Assembly (NCBI RefSeq): GCF_021378075.1
Contig: NZ_JAJUOS010000007.1
Coordinates: forward strand, 62,001-126,000
Source of the DNA: Rhodobacter flavimaris
Lineage (GTDB): Bacteria > Pseudomonadota > Alphaproteobacteria > Rhodobacterales > Rhodobacteraceae
Length of the DNA stretch: 64,000 nt
Reading direction: 5' to 3'
A model generated the notes under the pieces. It was not told the origin of the DNA. It worked only from the letters and a program-made list of their open reading frames with translations, and did not search any database. The position numbers were made by a program, and so were the translations under genes. Position 1 is the first letter of the stretch, and every line of letters starts with the position of its first letter. Positions 8,726 to 20,075 of this stretch are shown here, piece by piece.

Positions 8726-9381
8726 CATTCTGCCCGCTCATCCTCGATCAGCGCCTCGACCAGCCGCCGCGCCTTGTCGAGCGGCAGGACGCGATAATCC
8801 CCGCGCCCCTCCATCAGCGCATCGAGCGACGTTCCATCGGCCGAGCCGCACAAGATCATCCCCGCGCCATTGGCATAGACGACCTCTTCGCCCTCGAACT
8901 GAAGGAAGATCACCTCGAAAGACTGCTGCGGCGCGATCCGCGCAACGCCGCGATAACCCTCAAGCGCCGCGGCGGGGATCAGCGCGAAGGGATCGTCATA
9001 GAGGGTCTCGGCCAGATCGCTTTCAATCAGCACGATCTGCTCAGGCAGCAGCATCATGGCCTCGGCATTGCCCAACACGCCGGGCGGCACCTCAAGCGGC
9101 AGCATATGCGGCGGGCGGTGGCTACAGCCATCGCTCAGCGTGGCGCGCATGATCTGCTGCACCCGGCGCGGCCCGTGATCGAAGGTCAGGACACGCTCGC
9201 CCGGGTTGATCGTCTCGACCCGGCGCCAGCCGTCCTCGGTGGCGATACGCGTACCCGCCGCGATGCCCTCGGCCAGACCTGCGCCATAGGGGTTATCGTT
9301 GGCCTCCCCAAAGAGGGGGCGCTCGAACAGGCCGTCATCCTCGGTGCCCGGACCGCTTTCCTCGTCGAACAGACCTGCCAT
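8725..9381 (-). CDS. Hint-domain protein
   Basis: A 218-residue protein with a Hedgehog/intein (Hint) fold signature: GTRIATEDGWRRVETINPGERVLTFDHG near residues 45-75, then PLEVPPGVLGN, LLPEQIVLIESD and a C-terminal IFLQFEGEEVVYANG block. In processing Hint domains the first residue before GT is normally a Cys or Ser nucleophile; here the segment reads EGIAAGTRI with no nucleophile, so self-processing looks unlikely. Short Hint proteins of this kind are common in Rhodobacteraceae and unassigned. The start at 9381 follows GGGGAGG; an in-frame start at 9405 is possible but lacks a site. Confidence 0.8.
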   Translation of the reverse strand: MAGLFDEESGPGTEDDGLFERPLFGEANDNPYGAGLAEGIAAGTRIATEDGWRRVETINPGERVLTFDHGPRRVQQIMRATLSDGCSHRPPHMLPLEVPPGVLGNAEAMMLLPEQIVLIESDLAETLYDDPFALIPAAALEGYRGVARIAPQQSFEVIFLQFEGEEVVYANGAGMILCGSADGTSLDALMEGRGDYRVLPLDKARRLVEALIEDERAE

Positions 9382-9440
9382 CGCCTCCCCTACTTGCCTG
9401 CGCAAAGGCTAGCACCCGTCGCACGGCAAGGGAATGCGCA

Positions 9441-10343
9441 CTAGCGCCCGCGCATCACGATCAGCATCCCCGCGACCCAGATCAGCGCCATGCCAAGCCA
9501 TTCGCGTGCCACGGGCATCTCGCCCCAGAGCGTCCAGCCCCAAAGCGCGGCCGCGGGCAGAACGACATATTCGAACACGGCGACACGCGACGGTTCAGCC
9601 AGCTGATAGCCACGCACCATAAGCCCGACCCCGACCAGCGAACCCGCTGCCTGCACGAAGACCCAGAAGGTGACCGGCAGCGAGGCCCAGGTCGCCCCGC
9701 GCAGCAAGAACCCGGCGGCGCCGGGCGGCACCTCCAGCGGCAACGCCGAGGTTAGCGCCAGGCCGATCGCGCCAAAGATACCAAGTGCGGCAAAGAAGCC
9801 CGCCGTCAGGGTCACCGCACCCTCGCCCGGACACCAGCGGCGCGTCGCGATATTGCCCATTGCGTAAAGCGCGCCTGCGATCACCGGCACGATGGCAGCA
9901 GGGCCAAGGCGGGCGCTCTCGGGGCCGAGGATCAGCAGAATCCCGGCAAAACCCACCGCCACGGCAAGGATGCGAAACGGGCCGATCCGCTCGCCATAAG
10001 CAAAGCGCGAGATCAGCAGCACGAAGATCGGTGCGGTGAACAGTCCGGCGGCAACCTGCGGCACTGGCAGAAACCCAAGCGCCGCGAAATAGCACAGCAT
10101 CGCGCTGCCATGCACCGCCGAGCGTGCGACAACGCCGCGCAGGTTCACCGGCCGCAGCCGCAGCCCAAGCAACGGCGCCGCGATTACCAGAAGCCCCGCC
10201 ACCATCAGAGAGCGCATCAGGTGAAACTGCCAAAGACCAATTTCGCTTGCGATCACACGCACATAGTTGTCGGTGAACCCGATCAGCACGGCATAGCCGC
10301 AGATTGCCGCAGCCGCCTGCACGGTGTGATTTCCACGTATCAT
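9441..10343 (-). CDS. EamA-family (DMT) membrane exporter
   Basis: About 300 residues with ten hydrophobic segments arranged as two EamA repeats of five helices, typical of drug/metabolite transporters exporting amino acids or small metabolites. Features include LWQFHLMRSLMVAGLLV in the first repeat and VFEYVVLPAAALWGWTLWGE near the end. I place the start at 10343 because the hydrophobic protein begins at once after it; a longer frame to 10469 would add a low-complexity basic leader. The start is uncertain since the nearest Shine-Dalgarno-like AAGGAA is about 13 bases away. It diverges from the acyl-CoA ligase, and candidate operator S5 overlaps its start codon, so it may share that regulation. 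Confidence 0.82.
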   Translation of the reverse strand: MIRGNHTVQAAAAICGYAVLIGFTDNYVRVIASEIGLWQFHLMRSLMVAGLLVIAAPLLGLRLRPVNLRGVVARSAVHGSAMLCYFAALGFLPVPQVAAGLFTAPIFVLLISRFAYGERIGPFRILAVAVGFAGILLILGPESARLGPAAIVPVIAGALYAMGNIATRRWCPGEGAVTLTAGFFAALGIFGAIGLALTSALPLEVPPGAAGFLLRGATWASLPVTFWVFVQAAGSLVGVGLMVRGYQLAEPSRVAVFEYVVLPAAALWGWTLWGEMPVAREWLGMALIWVAGMLIVMRGR

Positions 10344-10356
10344 GACGTAACGTAAA
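10343..10356. promoter_or_regulatory. Candidate MerR operator S5
   Basis: TGACGTAACGTAAA lies in the divergent region between the EamA exporter and the acyl-CoA ligase, overlapping the proposed exporter start. It shares eleven identical leading bases with the minus-strand reading of S3 and fits the motif TGACGTWACGTNA. Confidence 0.55.
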
Positions 10357-10467
10357 TTCCTTGAAACGGGTTCCGATCCCCCCTTCCCTTTCGCCTTCCC
10401 CCGGCCAATTATCGCGCCCGTAAGCGACATTTTTTCCGACATCTTCACGCGACTTGGGAGGATTGCC

Positions 10468-12093
10468 ATGGGCTGGTTGGCCGACGAAACGGGGCTTGAG
10501 AAATGCGCGGCGAATTACGTGCCGCTGACGCCGCTCTCGCATCTGAACCGCGCGCTTGAGGTTTTCCCCGACCGCACTGCGCTGGTCTATGGCTCGACCC
10601 GCCGGACCTATGTTGAATTCCATGCCCGCGTGAGCCAGCTTGCCTCGGCGCTGCAAGCGCGCGGCATTCAGTCGGGCGACGTGGTGGCCTCGATCCTTCC
10701 GAACACCGGCCCGCAGGTCGAGGCGCATTTCGGCGTGCCCGCCTGTGGCGCGATCCTGAACGCGATCAACACGCGTCTCGATGTCGATACCGTGTCCTAT
10801 ATCTTCGAGCATTCCGGCGCGAAGATGGTGCTCGTCGACACCCAGTTCCTGAAACTGGCCGAGGCCGCGATCAAGCAGATGCACGGCACGCCGCCCCAGA
10901 TCATCGAGGTCGCGGACCCCGAGCATGGCTTCCAGCCGGGCGGGCATTACCTCGAATATGAAGAACTGGTCGCCATGGGCGATCCGATGTTCGACTGGGT
11001 CATGCCGCAGGACGAATGGGAAAGCATCGCGCTGAACTATACATCGGGCACCACGGGCAAACCCAAGGGCGTCGTCTATCACCACCGCGGCGCCTATCTG
11101 GCGACGATGGGCAACGCGATTTCCTGGCGGATGCAGCTTTACCCGGTGCTGCTGACCATCGTGCCGCTGTTCCACTGCAACAGCTGGACCCATCCCTGGC
11201 TGATGCCGATGATGGGCGGCACCACGGTCTGCTGCCGCGACGTGACCGCCAAGGCGATTTATGACGCCATCGCCGACCATGGCGTGACCCATTTCGGCGG
11301 CGCGCCGATCGTGCTCAACACGATCATCAACTGCAAGGAGGCCGACCGCCGCCCCTTCGACCATATCGTCGAGGTCTTCACCGCCGGCGCCCCGCCGCCC
11401 GCCTCGACCCTGGCCGCGATTGAGCCGCTCGGCTTCAACGTCACGCAGGTCTACGGCCTGACCGAGGTCTATGGTCCCGCGACCGAATGCACCTGGAAGC
11501 CCGAATGGGACGGCATCACCGGCGATGAGCGCGCCGACCTCAAGGCCCGCACCGGCGTTCTGATGCCGATGATGGAGCAGATCACTGTCCATGATCACGG
11601 TCAGGAGGTCGCCCGCGACGGTCAGCACCTGGGCGAGATCGTGATCCGCGGCAATGCCACGATGAAGGGCTATTTCAAGAACCCCGAAGCCACGCGCGAG
11701 GCTTTCAAGGACGGCTGGTTCCACTCGGGCGACATCGCCTTCATGCACCCGGACGGCTATATCAAGATCACCGACCGCGCGAAGGACATCATCATCTCGG
11801 GCGGCGAGAACGTCTCCTCGGTCGAGGTCGAGGGCGTGATCGCGGCACATCCGGCGGTGCTGCTGGCCTCGGTCGTGGCCAAGCCCGACGAGAAATGGGG
11901 CGAGGTGCCCTGCGCCTTCATCGAGCTGAAAGAGGGCGCCAGCGTCACCGAGGAAGAGATCGTCAAATTCTGCCGCGAGCGGCTGGCAGGCTTCAAGACG
12001 CCCAAGCGGGTCGTCTTCGCTGATCTGCCGAAAACCTCGACCGGCAAGATCCAGAAATTCGAGCTGCGCGCCGTCGCCAAGCTGCTGGACTGA
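10468..12093 (+). CDS. AMP-forming acyl-CoA synthetase (medium/long chain or DmdB-like)
   Basis: A 541-residue member of the ANL adenylating superfamily. The P-loop-like motif YTSGTTGKPKGVVYHH begins near residue 190, followed by VYGLTEVYGPAT (A5), GWFHSGDIAFMHPDGYI (A7 with the ribose-binding Asp), DRAKDIIISGGENVSS (A8 hinge) and PKTSTGKIQKFELR (A10 with the catalytic Lys). It activates a carboxylate with ATP and CoA to feed beta-oxidation. Length and overall pattern are shared by medium-chain acyl-CoA ligases and by DmdB, the methylmercaptopropionate ligase of DMSP catabolism; I cannot separate them here. The start follows GGGAGGATTGCC. The upstream S5 site links it to the beta-oxidation locus. 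Confidence 0.92.
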   Translation: MGWLADETGLEKCAANYVPLTPLSHLNRALEVFPDRTALVYGSTRRTYVEFHARVSQLASALQARGIQSGDVVASILPNTGPQVEAHFGVPACGAILNAINTRLDVDTVSYIFEHSGAKMVLVDTQFLKLAEAAIKQMHGTPPQIIEVADPEHGFQPGGHYLEYEELVAMGDPMFDWVMPQDEWESIALNYTSGTTGKPKGVVYHHRGAYLATMGNAISWRMQLYPVLLTIVPLFHCNSWTHPWLMPMMGGTTVCCRDVTAKAIYDAIADHGVTHFGGAPIVLNTIINCKEADRRPFDHIVEVFTAGAPPPASTLAAIEPLGFNVTQVYGLTEVYGPATECTWKPEWDGITGDERADLKARTGVLMPMMEQITVHDHGQEVARDGQHLGEIVIRGNATMKGYFKNPEATREAFKDGWFHSGDIAFMHPDGYIKITDRAKDIIISGGENVSSVEVEGVIAAHPAVLLASVVAKPDEKWGEVPCAFIELKEGASVTEEEIVKFCRERLAGFKTPKRVVFADLPKTSTGKIQKFELRAVAKLLD

Positions 12094-12117
12094 GCGGACC
12101 ATCGGCATAAAGTCGCG

Positions 12118-12142
12118 AAGGGGGGCCAAGCGCCCCCCTTTT
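12118..12142 (+). terminator. Intrinsic terminator after the acyl-CoA ligase
   Basis: A seven-pair G/C stem (12120-12126 with 12132-12138) and a five-base loop, followed by TTTT. Confidence 0.8.
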
Positions 12143-12217
12143 CCCATCCCTCGCCGCAATTGACCCCGGGGCGCGTTCGGCTATCCTGCGCCAAACAAGA
12201 GCAGTTCAAAGGTCCGA

Positions 12218-13231
12218 ATGACCGCACTCCCGCAATACGAGCGCCTCGAAGCGCCGGGCATCTGGCGTGAAAGCCCCGAAGCGCAGCGCCAGGAGGTGAT
12301 CGTGTCCTTTGGTGACGCGACGCTGGTGATTGCGGATGACCGCTCGGTCACAGCGCTGGCGCATTGGTCGCTGCCCGCGCTGGTGCGGCGCAACCCCGGC
12401 AAGCTGCCCGCGATCTACGCGCCCTCGGACGAGCTGGGCGAGGAGTTGGAGATCGACGACGAGACGATGGTCGAGGCGATTGAGCGGGTCCACTCGATCC
12501 TCGAGTCGCGCCGCCCGCATCCGGGGCGTCTGCGCGGCTGGCTGACCGGGGGCACGCTGGCCTTGGCGGGTTTGCTGGCGGTGTTCTGGCTGCCCGGCGC
12601 GCTGATTGCGCAGGCCGCGCGGGTCGCCCCGCAGGCCAAGCGCGTCGAGATCGGGCATCAGGTGCTGGCCGAGCTGACCACGCTGACCGGGATGCCCTGC
12701 TCTACGGGCCAAGGGCGGCGTGCGCTGAATGCCCTGAGCGCGCGGCTGGCAGGCCCCGAAGAGATCGTGGTTCTGCCGCAGGCCCTGAAAGGTGCCCGGC
12801 GTCTTCCGGGCAAGGTTGTGGTGATCGGGCGCGACACGATCTCGGGCCTCGACACGCCCGAGGTCGCCGCGGGGCATATCATCGCGGCCGAACTGGCCAG
12901 CGCAGGGGAAGATCCGCTGCTGTCGCTGCTCGAATGGGCCGGGGCGGGCGCGGCCTTTCGCCTGCTGACCACCGGCGATCTGCCCGATTCCGCGCTGCGC
13001 GGCTATGGTCAGGTCTTGCTGGCGAACCCACCCGCGACGCCGGACACGGACCTTCTGCTCAAGGCTTTCGCGCAGGTGGGCGTTTCCTCGACGCCCTATG
13101 CCTATTCGCTCGATCCCTCGGGCGAGAGCGTCCTGGCGGTGATCGAGGCAGACCCGTTCAAAGGCGCCCCGGCGCCGCGCCCGGTTCTGGACGATGCGCA
13201 ATGGATCGCGCTGCGCGAGATTTGCGACTGA
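12218..13231 (+). CDS. Membrane-anchored protein resembling an inactive M48 peptidase
   Basis: A 337-residue protein with three parts: an N-terminal cytosolic domain (1 to about 105), one transmembrane helix (about 107-130, LALAGLLAVFWLPGALIAQ) and a C-terminal domain. That last part follows the order of M48 (HtpX/Oma1-like) peptidases: LPGKVVVIGRDTISGLD matches the LPGG-strand, and the helix that should carry HExxH reads EVAAGHIIAAELASAGEDPL, so one catalytic His and the second zinc ligand are missing. I infer a degenerate peptidase, perhaps a scaffold or substrate binder. No close family name comes to mind. It lies between a terminator and a convergent SPOR gene and looks monocistronic. Confidence 0.78.
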   Translation: MTALPQYERLEAPGIWRESPEAQRQEVIVSFGDATLVIADDRSVTALAHWSLPALVRRNPGKLPAIYAPSDELGEELEIDDETMVEAIERVHSILESRRPHPGRLRGWLTGGTLALAGLLAVFWLPGALIAQAARVAPQAKRVEIGHQVLAELTTLTGMPCSTGQGRRALNALSARLAGPEEIVVLPQALKGARRLPGKVVVIGRDTISGLDTPEVAAGHIIAAELASAGEDPLLSLLEWAGAGAAFRLLTTGDLPDSALRGYGQVLLANPPATPDTDLLLKAFAQVGVSSTPYAYSLDPSGESVLAVIEADPFKGAPAPRPVLDDAQWIALREICD

Positions 13232-13232
13232 C

Positions 13233-13874
13233 CTAGCGGATATAAGCGTCCGAGAACCCTGCCCGGCGCACAGCGCGCAGGGCCTCTTGCAGCTCATGCG
13301 GTTCCAGCGGACCGGCAAAGACAATCGTCAGCCCGCTGACCTGCTGGGTCGACACCGTCAGCCCCAGATCGCGCAGCCGCGCCTTGGTGCGTTCGGCGTT
13401 CTGGGCGATGCCGAAGGCGCCAACCTGCACATATTTCCCCGCCAGCGGGTCTTTGCGTGCCGGAGCTTTCTTCTTGGCGGGCTTGGACGGGCGCGGCGCC
13501 TCGACCATCGGTTTGGCGGGTGCGGGCTCGGCCACCGCAACGGGCGCCGGATCGGCCAGAACAGGCGGGGTTACGGGCAGCACCAGTTCCTGTGCGGGAG
13601 GAGCCGCTTCAACGGGCGGCTCGGCGATTTCCACAACCTTGGGGCTCGGCGGGTAGCCACAAAGCGGCTGGCCGTCGCGCGTCACGCGCGCCACCCATTT
13701 CTCGTCGGCCCCCGCGCTTTCCAGCAGGAAAACACAGCCCGTGGAATCGACATACTGGCGCCCGACAAAGCCCGGCGGAGGCAGCTCGGCCGGGCCCGCG
13801 ATCTCGGCCCAAGCGGCCGGGACGCAGAAAAATGCCGCCATCGCCGCCGATGCAATCCCTCGCCCAAGCCTCAT
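13233..13874 (-). CDS. SPOR-domain periplasmic protein
   Basis: A 213-residue exported protein. Residues 1 to about 22 form a Sec signal peptide (basic MRLGRG, hydrophobic core, cleavage near AWA/EI). A Pro/Ala-rich linker with lysines (about 85-140) leads to a C-terminal SPOR domain, YVQVGAFGIAQNAERTKARL to the end. SPOR domains bind denuded peptidoglycan glycan strands, often at the septum. The start at 13874 follows GGGGGCAGAG; the frame open to 13970 lacks support. Two Cys (VDSTGCVF, PLCGYPP) could form a disulfide in the N-terminal periplasmic part. It ends two bases from the convergent gene, so any terminator is within coding sequence. Confidence 0.85.
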   Translation of the reverse strand: MRLGRGIASAAMAAFFCVPAAWAEIAGPAELPPPGFVGRQYVDSTGCVFLLESAGADEKWVARVTRDGQPLCGYPPSPKVVEIAEPPVEAAPPAQELVLPVTPPVLADPAPVAVAEPAPAKPMVEAPRPSKPAKKKAPARKDPLAGKYVQVGAFGIAQNAERTKARLRDLGLTVSTQQVSGLTIVFAGPLEPHELQEALRAVRRAGFSDAYIR

Positions 13875-13938
13875 CTCTGCCCCCTTTTGGTTTCCCCGGA
13901 AGATGCCGCAGCTTGGCCGGACAGTAAAGCCGCCCGGA

Positions 13939-14571
13939 CTATTTGGTGCCAAACATCCGGTCACCCGCATCGCCCAGACCCGGCACGATATAGCCGTGAT
14001 CGTTCAGCCGCTCGTCCAGCGCCGCAGTGACGACGGGCACGTCGGGATGGGCCTCTTTCATGCGCGCAACGCCCTCGGGCGCGGCCAGCAGGCACAGGAA
14101 GCGAATGTTCTTGGCGCCCTTCTCCTTGAGCAGGTCGATCGCCGCGACCGAGCTGTTGCCGGTGGCCAGCATCGGGTCGACCACGATCACCAACCGGTCC
14201 TCAAGCTCTGCGGGGACCTTGCAGTAATATTGCACGGGCTTGAGCGTCTCAGGGTCGCGGTAGAGCCCGATGAAACCCACGCGCGCGGCGGGGATCAGTT
14301 CCAGAATGCCGTCCAGCAGCCCGTTGCCCGCCCGCAGGATCGACACCAGCGCCAGCTTCTTGCCCTCGAGGATCGGCGCCTTCATCTCTTGCAACGGCGT
14401 CTCGATCCATTTCGAGGTCAGCTCCATCTCGCGCGTGATCTCATAGGCCAGGAGCAGGCTGATCTCGCGCAGCAGGCGGCGGAAGGACGCGGTCGAGGTA
14501 TCCTTCTCACGCATGAGGGTCAGTTTGTGCTGCACCAGCGGATGTTTGACGACGGTCAGATGCTCGGTCAT
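13939..14571 (-). CDS. upp: Uracil phosphoribosyltransferase
   Basis: A 210-residue enzyme converting uracil and PRPP to UMP, cytosolic. Family motifs are [15 protein letters not shown] at the N-terminus, [16 protein letters not shown], the PRPP-binding loop [18 protein letters not shown], and the C-terminal [16 protein letters not shown] which contacts uracil. Length equals the bacterial norm. It is last in the cdd-deoA-deoB-upp run, 16 bases after deoB, so it captures the uracil released by that pathway. Confidence 0.97.
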   Translation of the reverse strand: MTEHLTVVKHPLVQHKLTLMREKDTSTASFRRLLREISLLLAYEITREMELTSKWIETPLQEMKAPILEGKKLALVSILRAGNGLLDGILELIPAARVGFIGLYRDPETLKPVQYYCKVPAELEDRLVIVVDPMLATGNSSVAAIDLLKEKGAKNIRFLCLLAAPEGVARMKEAHPDVPVVTAALDERLNDHGYIVPGLGDAGDRMFGTK

Positions 14572-14587
14572 GTCCCTTGTTCCATTC

Positions 14588-15811
14588 TCATTCGGTCAGA
14601 AAACTGTGGCCCGCGCCGCGTTCAGTCAGGCCAAGATGATGGGCGAGCGTGGCGCCCAGATCGGCAAAGCCCACCTGCCCCACGCAGCGTGGCTCAAGAC
14701 CGGGGCCGTGACAAAGCACTGGCACGCGCTCGCGCGTGTGGTCGGTGCCGCTCCAGCTCGGGTCGTTGCCATGGTCGGCGGTAAAGATCGCCAGATCACC
14801 GGGGCGCAGCCGTTCCATGAAACGCGCGGCGCCCGTGTCGAACCACTCCAGCGCGCGGGCATACCCTGCAATATCGCGGCGATGGCCATAGAGGCTGTCG
14901 AACTCGACGAAATTGGCGAAGGTCAGGCTGCCCTCCTTGGCCACGTCGGCGAGGCGGACAAGATGTTCCATCAGGTCGGCATCACCCTTGCCCTTGTGCA
15001 GATGGCTGACGCCGCGATGCGAGAAGATGTCGCCGATCTTGCCGATCGCATGGGTCACCCGCCCGGCGCCATTGGCCCAGTCGAGCAGCGTCGGCGCGGG
15101 CGGCGCGATGGCGAAGTCGCGCCGATTGGGCGTGCGGGTGAAATGCCCCGGCGCACCCACGAAGGGCCGCGCGATCACCCGCCCCACCTTCATCGCGTGC
15201 AAGGTGGGCGCGATATCCTCGCACAGCTTCAGCAGGCGTTCGAGGCCGAAGGTCTCTTCATGCGCGGCGATCTGGAACACACTGTCGGCCGAGGTATAGC
15301 AGATCGGCCAACCAAGGCGCATATGCTCGGCCCCAAGCCGTTCGATAATCGCGGTGCCGGGGGCGTGGCAATTGCCCAAGATCCCCTCGGTGCCCGCCGC
15401 GCGGGCGACCTGCGCGATCAGATCGGGGGGGAAGCTGTTCTCGACATCGGTGAAATAATGCCACTCCCACGGGACCGGCACGCCCGCCAACTCCCAATGG
15501 CCCGAGGGCGTGTCCTTGCCCTTCGATACCTCGGTCGCGGCGCCCCAGAGGCCCTTGGGCAGCGCGCCAAGCCCCGGCGCGTTGAGGCCGGAGGCCAGCT
15601 CGACCGCCGCCCCAAGGCCGAGCGCATCAAGGGCGGGAAGGCACAGCGGCCCGGTGCGCCCCAGATCGGCGCGGCCCGCCGCGCAGGCCTGCGCGATATG
15701 GCCCACGGTGTTGGCGCCTGTATCGGGGCGGCCTTCGTTAAAGAAACCTGCGGCATCGGGTGCACCGCCGATACCCACGCTGTCCATCACGATCAGGAAG
15801 GCGCGCGTCAT
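14588..15811 (-). CDS. deoB: Phosphopentomutase
   Basis: A 407-residue alkaline-phosphatase-superfamily mutase interconverting (deoxy)ribose 1-phosphate and 5-phosphate. Metal ligands sit in [16 protein letters not shown] near the N-terminus and in [20 protein letters not shown] near residue 330-350; the phosphorylated Thr is in [11 protein letters not shown] near 100. It overlaps deoA by four bases (ATGA), indicating translational coupling. Its product deoxyribose 5-phosphate is the substrate of DeoC, encoded separately at 50478. Confidence 0.97.
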   Translation of the reverse strand: MTRAFLIVMDSVGIGGAPDAAGFFNEGRPDTGANTVGHIAQACAAGRADLGRTGPLCLPALDALGLGAAVELASGLNAPGLGALPKGLWGAATEVSKGKDTPSGHWELAGVPVPWEWHYFTDVENSFPPDLIAQVARAAGTEGILGNCHAPGTAIIERLGAEHMRLGWPICYTSADSVFQIAAHEETFGLERLLKLCEDIAPTLHAMKVGRVIARPFVGAPGHFTRTPNRRDFAIAPPAPTLLDWANGAGRVTHAIGKIGDIFSHRGVSHLHKGKGDADLMEHLVRLADVAKEGSLTFANFVEFDSLYGHRRDIAGYARALEWFDTGAARFMERLRPGDLAIFTADHGNDPSWSGTDHTRERVPVLCHGPGLEPRCVGQVGFADLGATLAHHLGLTERGAGHSFLTE

Positions 15812-17130
15812 GCCACGTCCTCCGGGCCGATGCGTTCATGGATCAGCGGCGGCTCGTCGGGCATCTTGCCAGTCAGCTCATAGGCGGCCAGCACGGCCTG
15901 CACGGCGGCGTCCGCCTTGTCATCGGTGCTGGCGTGAACCATCGCAATCGGCTCGCCGCGCTGCATCTCCTCGCCGATGACGGCAAGGCCGGAAAGGCCG
16001 ACCGAGGGGTTCACCCGGTCGGTGCCCACCAGCCGTCCGCCGCCCAGATGCACGACGGCCTCGCCCAAAGCGCGCGCATTGACGCGGGCGACATAACCGT
16101 CGCGCGGACTGGGGACGATCCGGAAGACCGGGGCCGAGGGCAGCCGGTCGGGGTAGCGCTCGACGAAATCCATCGGCCCGCCAAGCGCGCCGACCATCCG
16201 CCCGAAGATCTCGGCCGCGCGGCCCGATTCCAGCGCATGGTCGATCAGCGCCGCACCCTCGTCGAGATTGGCGGCCTTGCCCGCCAGCGTCAGCACCTCG
16301 CCGCCAAGCGCCGAGGTCACATCCCACAGCGCCTCGTTCACCGAGGTGCCGGTCAGCGTTTCCATCACCTCGATCACCTCCAGCGCATTACCGGCGGAGT
16401 GGCCAAGACTCTGGCTCATGTCGGTGATCAGCGCCGAGGTGTGGCAGCCCGCGTCATTCGCCGTCCGCACAAGGCTTTGCGCCAGCGCGCGGGCATCCTC
16501 GATATTCGCCATGAACGCGCCCGAACCCACCTTGACGTCCAGCACCAGCGCGCCAAGCCCGGCTGCCAGCTTCTTCGAGAGGATCGAGGAGGTGATCAGA
16601 TCGATCGACTCGACCGTGCCCGAGATATCGCGGATGCCATAAAGGCGGCGGTCGGCAGGGGCGATTTCGTCCGTCGCGCCAACGATGGCGCAGCCCACGT
16701 CCTTGACCACCTGGCGCAAGGCCTCGATCCCCGGCAGCGCGCGATAGCCCGGGATTGCCTCCATCTTGTCGAGCGTGCCGCCGGTATGCCCTAACCCGCG
16801 CCCCGAGATCATCGGCACATAAACCCCACAAGCCGCCAACGCCGGGGCAAGCAGCAGCGAGACGGAATCGCCGATCCCTCCGGTCGAATGCTTGTCCACC
16901 ACCGGGCCGGGCAGATCCCAGGTCATGACCTGCCCAGAGTCGCGCATCGCCTCGGTCAAAGCCACGCGCCCATCGGCGCCGATGCCCTTGAGCAGAACCG
17001 CCATGGCAAATGACCCGGCCTGCGCATCGGAGATCGACCCATTCGCCAACCCGCGCGCAAACCATTGCGCCGCCTCGGGCGCGAGGCCCTTGCCGTCGCG
17101 CACCGCCATGATGACCGAACGCGCGTCCAT
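15808..17130 (-). CDS. deoA: Thymidine phosphorylase
   Basis: A 440-residue pyrimidine nucleoside phosphorylase. The phosphate-binding signature KHSTGGIGDSVSLLLAP lies near residue 85, followed by MISGRGLGHTGGTLDKMEAI and the C-terminal PYNP lobe. It cleaves thymidine or deoxyuridine with phosphate to base plus deoxyribose 1-phosphate. The start at 17130 overlaps the cdd stop (TGATG), so the two are coupled; the frame open to 17268 reads through cdd sequence and is not used. Confidence 0.96.
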   Translation of the reverse strand: MDARSVIMAVRDGKGLAPEAAQWFARGLANGSISDAQAGSFAMAVLLKGIGADGRVALTEAMRDSGQVMTWDLPGPVVDKHSTGGIGDSVSLLLAPALAACGVYVPMISGRGLGHTGGTLDKMEAIPGYRALPGIEALRQVVKDVGCAIVGATDEIAPADRRLYGIRDISGTVESIDLITSSILSKKLAAGLGALVLDVKVGSGAFMANIEDARALAQSLVRTANDAGCHTSALITDMSQSLGHSAGNALEVIEVMETLTGTSVNEALWDVTSALGGEVLTLAGKAANLDEGAALIDHALESGRAAEIFGRMVGALGGPMDFVERYPDRLPSAPVFRIVPSPRDGYVARVNARALGEAVVHLGGGRLVGTDRVNPSVGLSGLAVIGEEMQRGEPIAMVHASTDDKADAAVQAVLAAYELTGKMPDEPPLIHERIGPEDVA

Positions 17131-17522
17131 CAGCACTTGTCCATATGGCTCACATCGAAGCGACCGGGCAGCAACTCGCCGATCGTGGTATCGAGCCGCG
17201 CGCCATCCGTAGTGGCCAGCGTCACCGGCACGTCTGCGCGGCCGAACTCGGCCAGTTTCTGGCGACACCCGCCACAGGGCGGCACGGGCGCGGGGCTGTC
17301 GGCGATGACCGCAACCTCGATCAACTCGGTCTCGCCCGCCGCGATCATCGCGGCAATCGCCCCCGCCTCGGCGCAGGTGCCTTCGGGATAAGCCACGTTC
17401 TCGACGTTGACGCCCCTGTAGATCGTGCCTGATCTGCCGCGCACCGCCGCACCGACCTTGAAGCGCGAATAGGGTGCATAGGCGTTCTCGCGCACCTCGC
17501 GCGCGGCCTCCAGAAGCGACAT
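17130..17522 (-). CDS. cdd: Cytidine deaminase
   Basis: A 130-residue homotetrameric-type cytidine deaminase. Zinc ligands and the proton-shuttle Glu are in CAEAGAIAAMIAAG (CAE) and PCGGCRQKLAEF (PCxxC); substrate motifs YSRFKVGAAV and GVNVENVAYPEG are intact. It converts (deoxy)cytidine to (deoxy)uridine and opens the salvage operon, whose later genes release uracil and pentose phosphate. The start follows GGAGGGAAGGCCG. It diverges from maeB across 181 bases, in which I find no clear operator. Confidence 0.95.
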   Translation of the reverse strand: MSLLEAAREVRENAYAPYSRFKVGAAVRGRSGTIYRGVNVENVAYPEGTCAEAGAIAAMIAAGETELIEVAVIADSPAPVPPCGGCRQKLAEFGRADVPVTLATTDGARLDTTIGELLPGRFDVSHMDKC

Positions 17523-17703
17523 CGGCCTTCCCTCCTGCATGATTTTTCCAAGCGGTTCAGTTTTACCGATCCTGCGCCCTGCGCGTGCGCGATGCAAGCG
17601 GGATACAGCCCATGCAGCCGCGTCTTGCAGTGATTACGCTACCAGCCTATTCCCCTGCATAAGAAAATAGTTTAAGGCTAAACCAATTCGATGGGAGGCA
17701 TTC

Positions 17704-19980
<2,277 letters not shown>

Positions 19981-19986
19981 CATGGC

Positions 19987-20012
19987 GGCGGGCGGAGCAA
20001 TCCGCCCGCCTT
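19987..20012 (+). terminator. Hairpin after maeB, weak U-tract
   Basis: GGCGGGCGGA pairs with TCCGCCCGCC around loop GCAA, a ten-pair stem, but only two T residues follow. It abuts the first TTGCAAA box, so termination and regulation regions touch. Confidence 0.5.
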
Positions 20013-20034
20013 GCAAACTTCGCAAATTTGCAAA
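20011..20034. promoter_or_regulatory. TTTGCAAA box cluster 1 (ScfR/PccR-type operator candidate)
   Basis: TTGCAAA at 20011, TCGCAAA at 20020 and a perfect TTTGCAAA palindrome at 20027-20034 lie within 24 bases. TTTGCAAA elements are the known targets of the ScfR family (RamB, and PccR of Rhodobacter sphaeroides), which controls short-chain acyl-CoA metabolism. A propionyl-CoA synthetase gene follows. Confidence 0.68.
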
Positions 20035-20075
20035 GCCCCGCGCAGACCCGCCGATATCTGTATATAGAAACCTGC

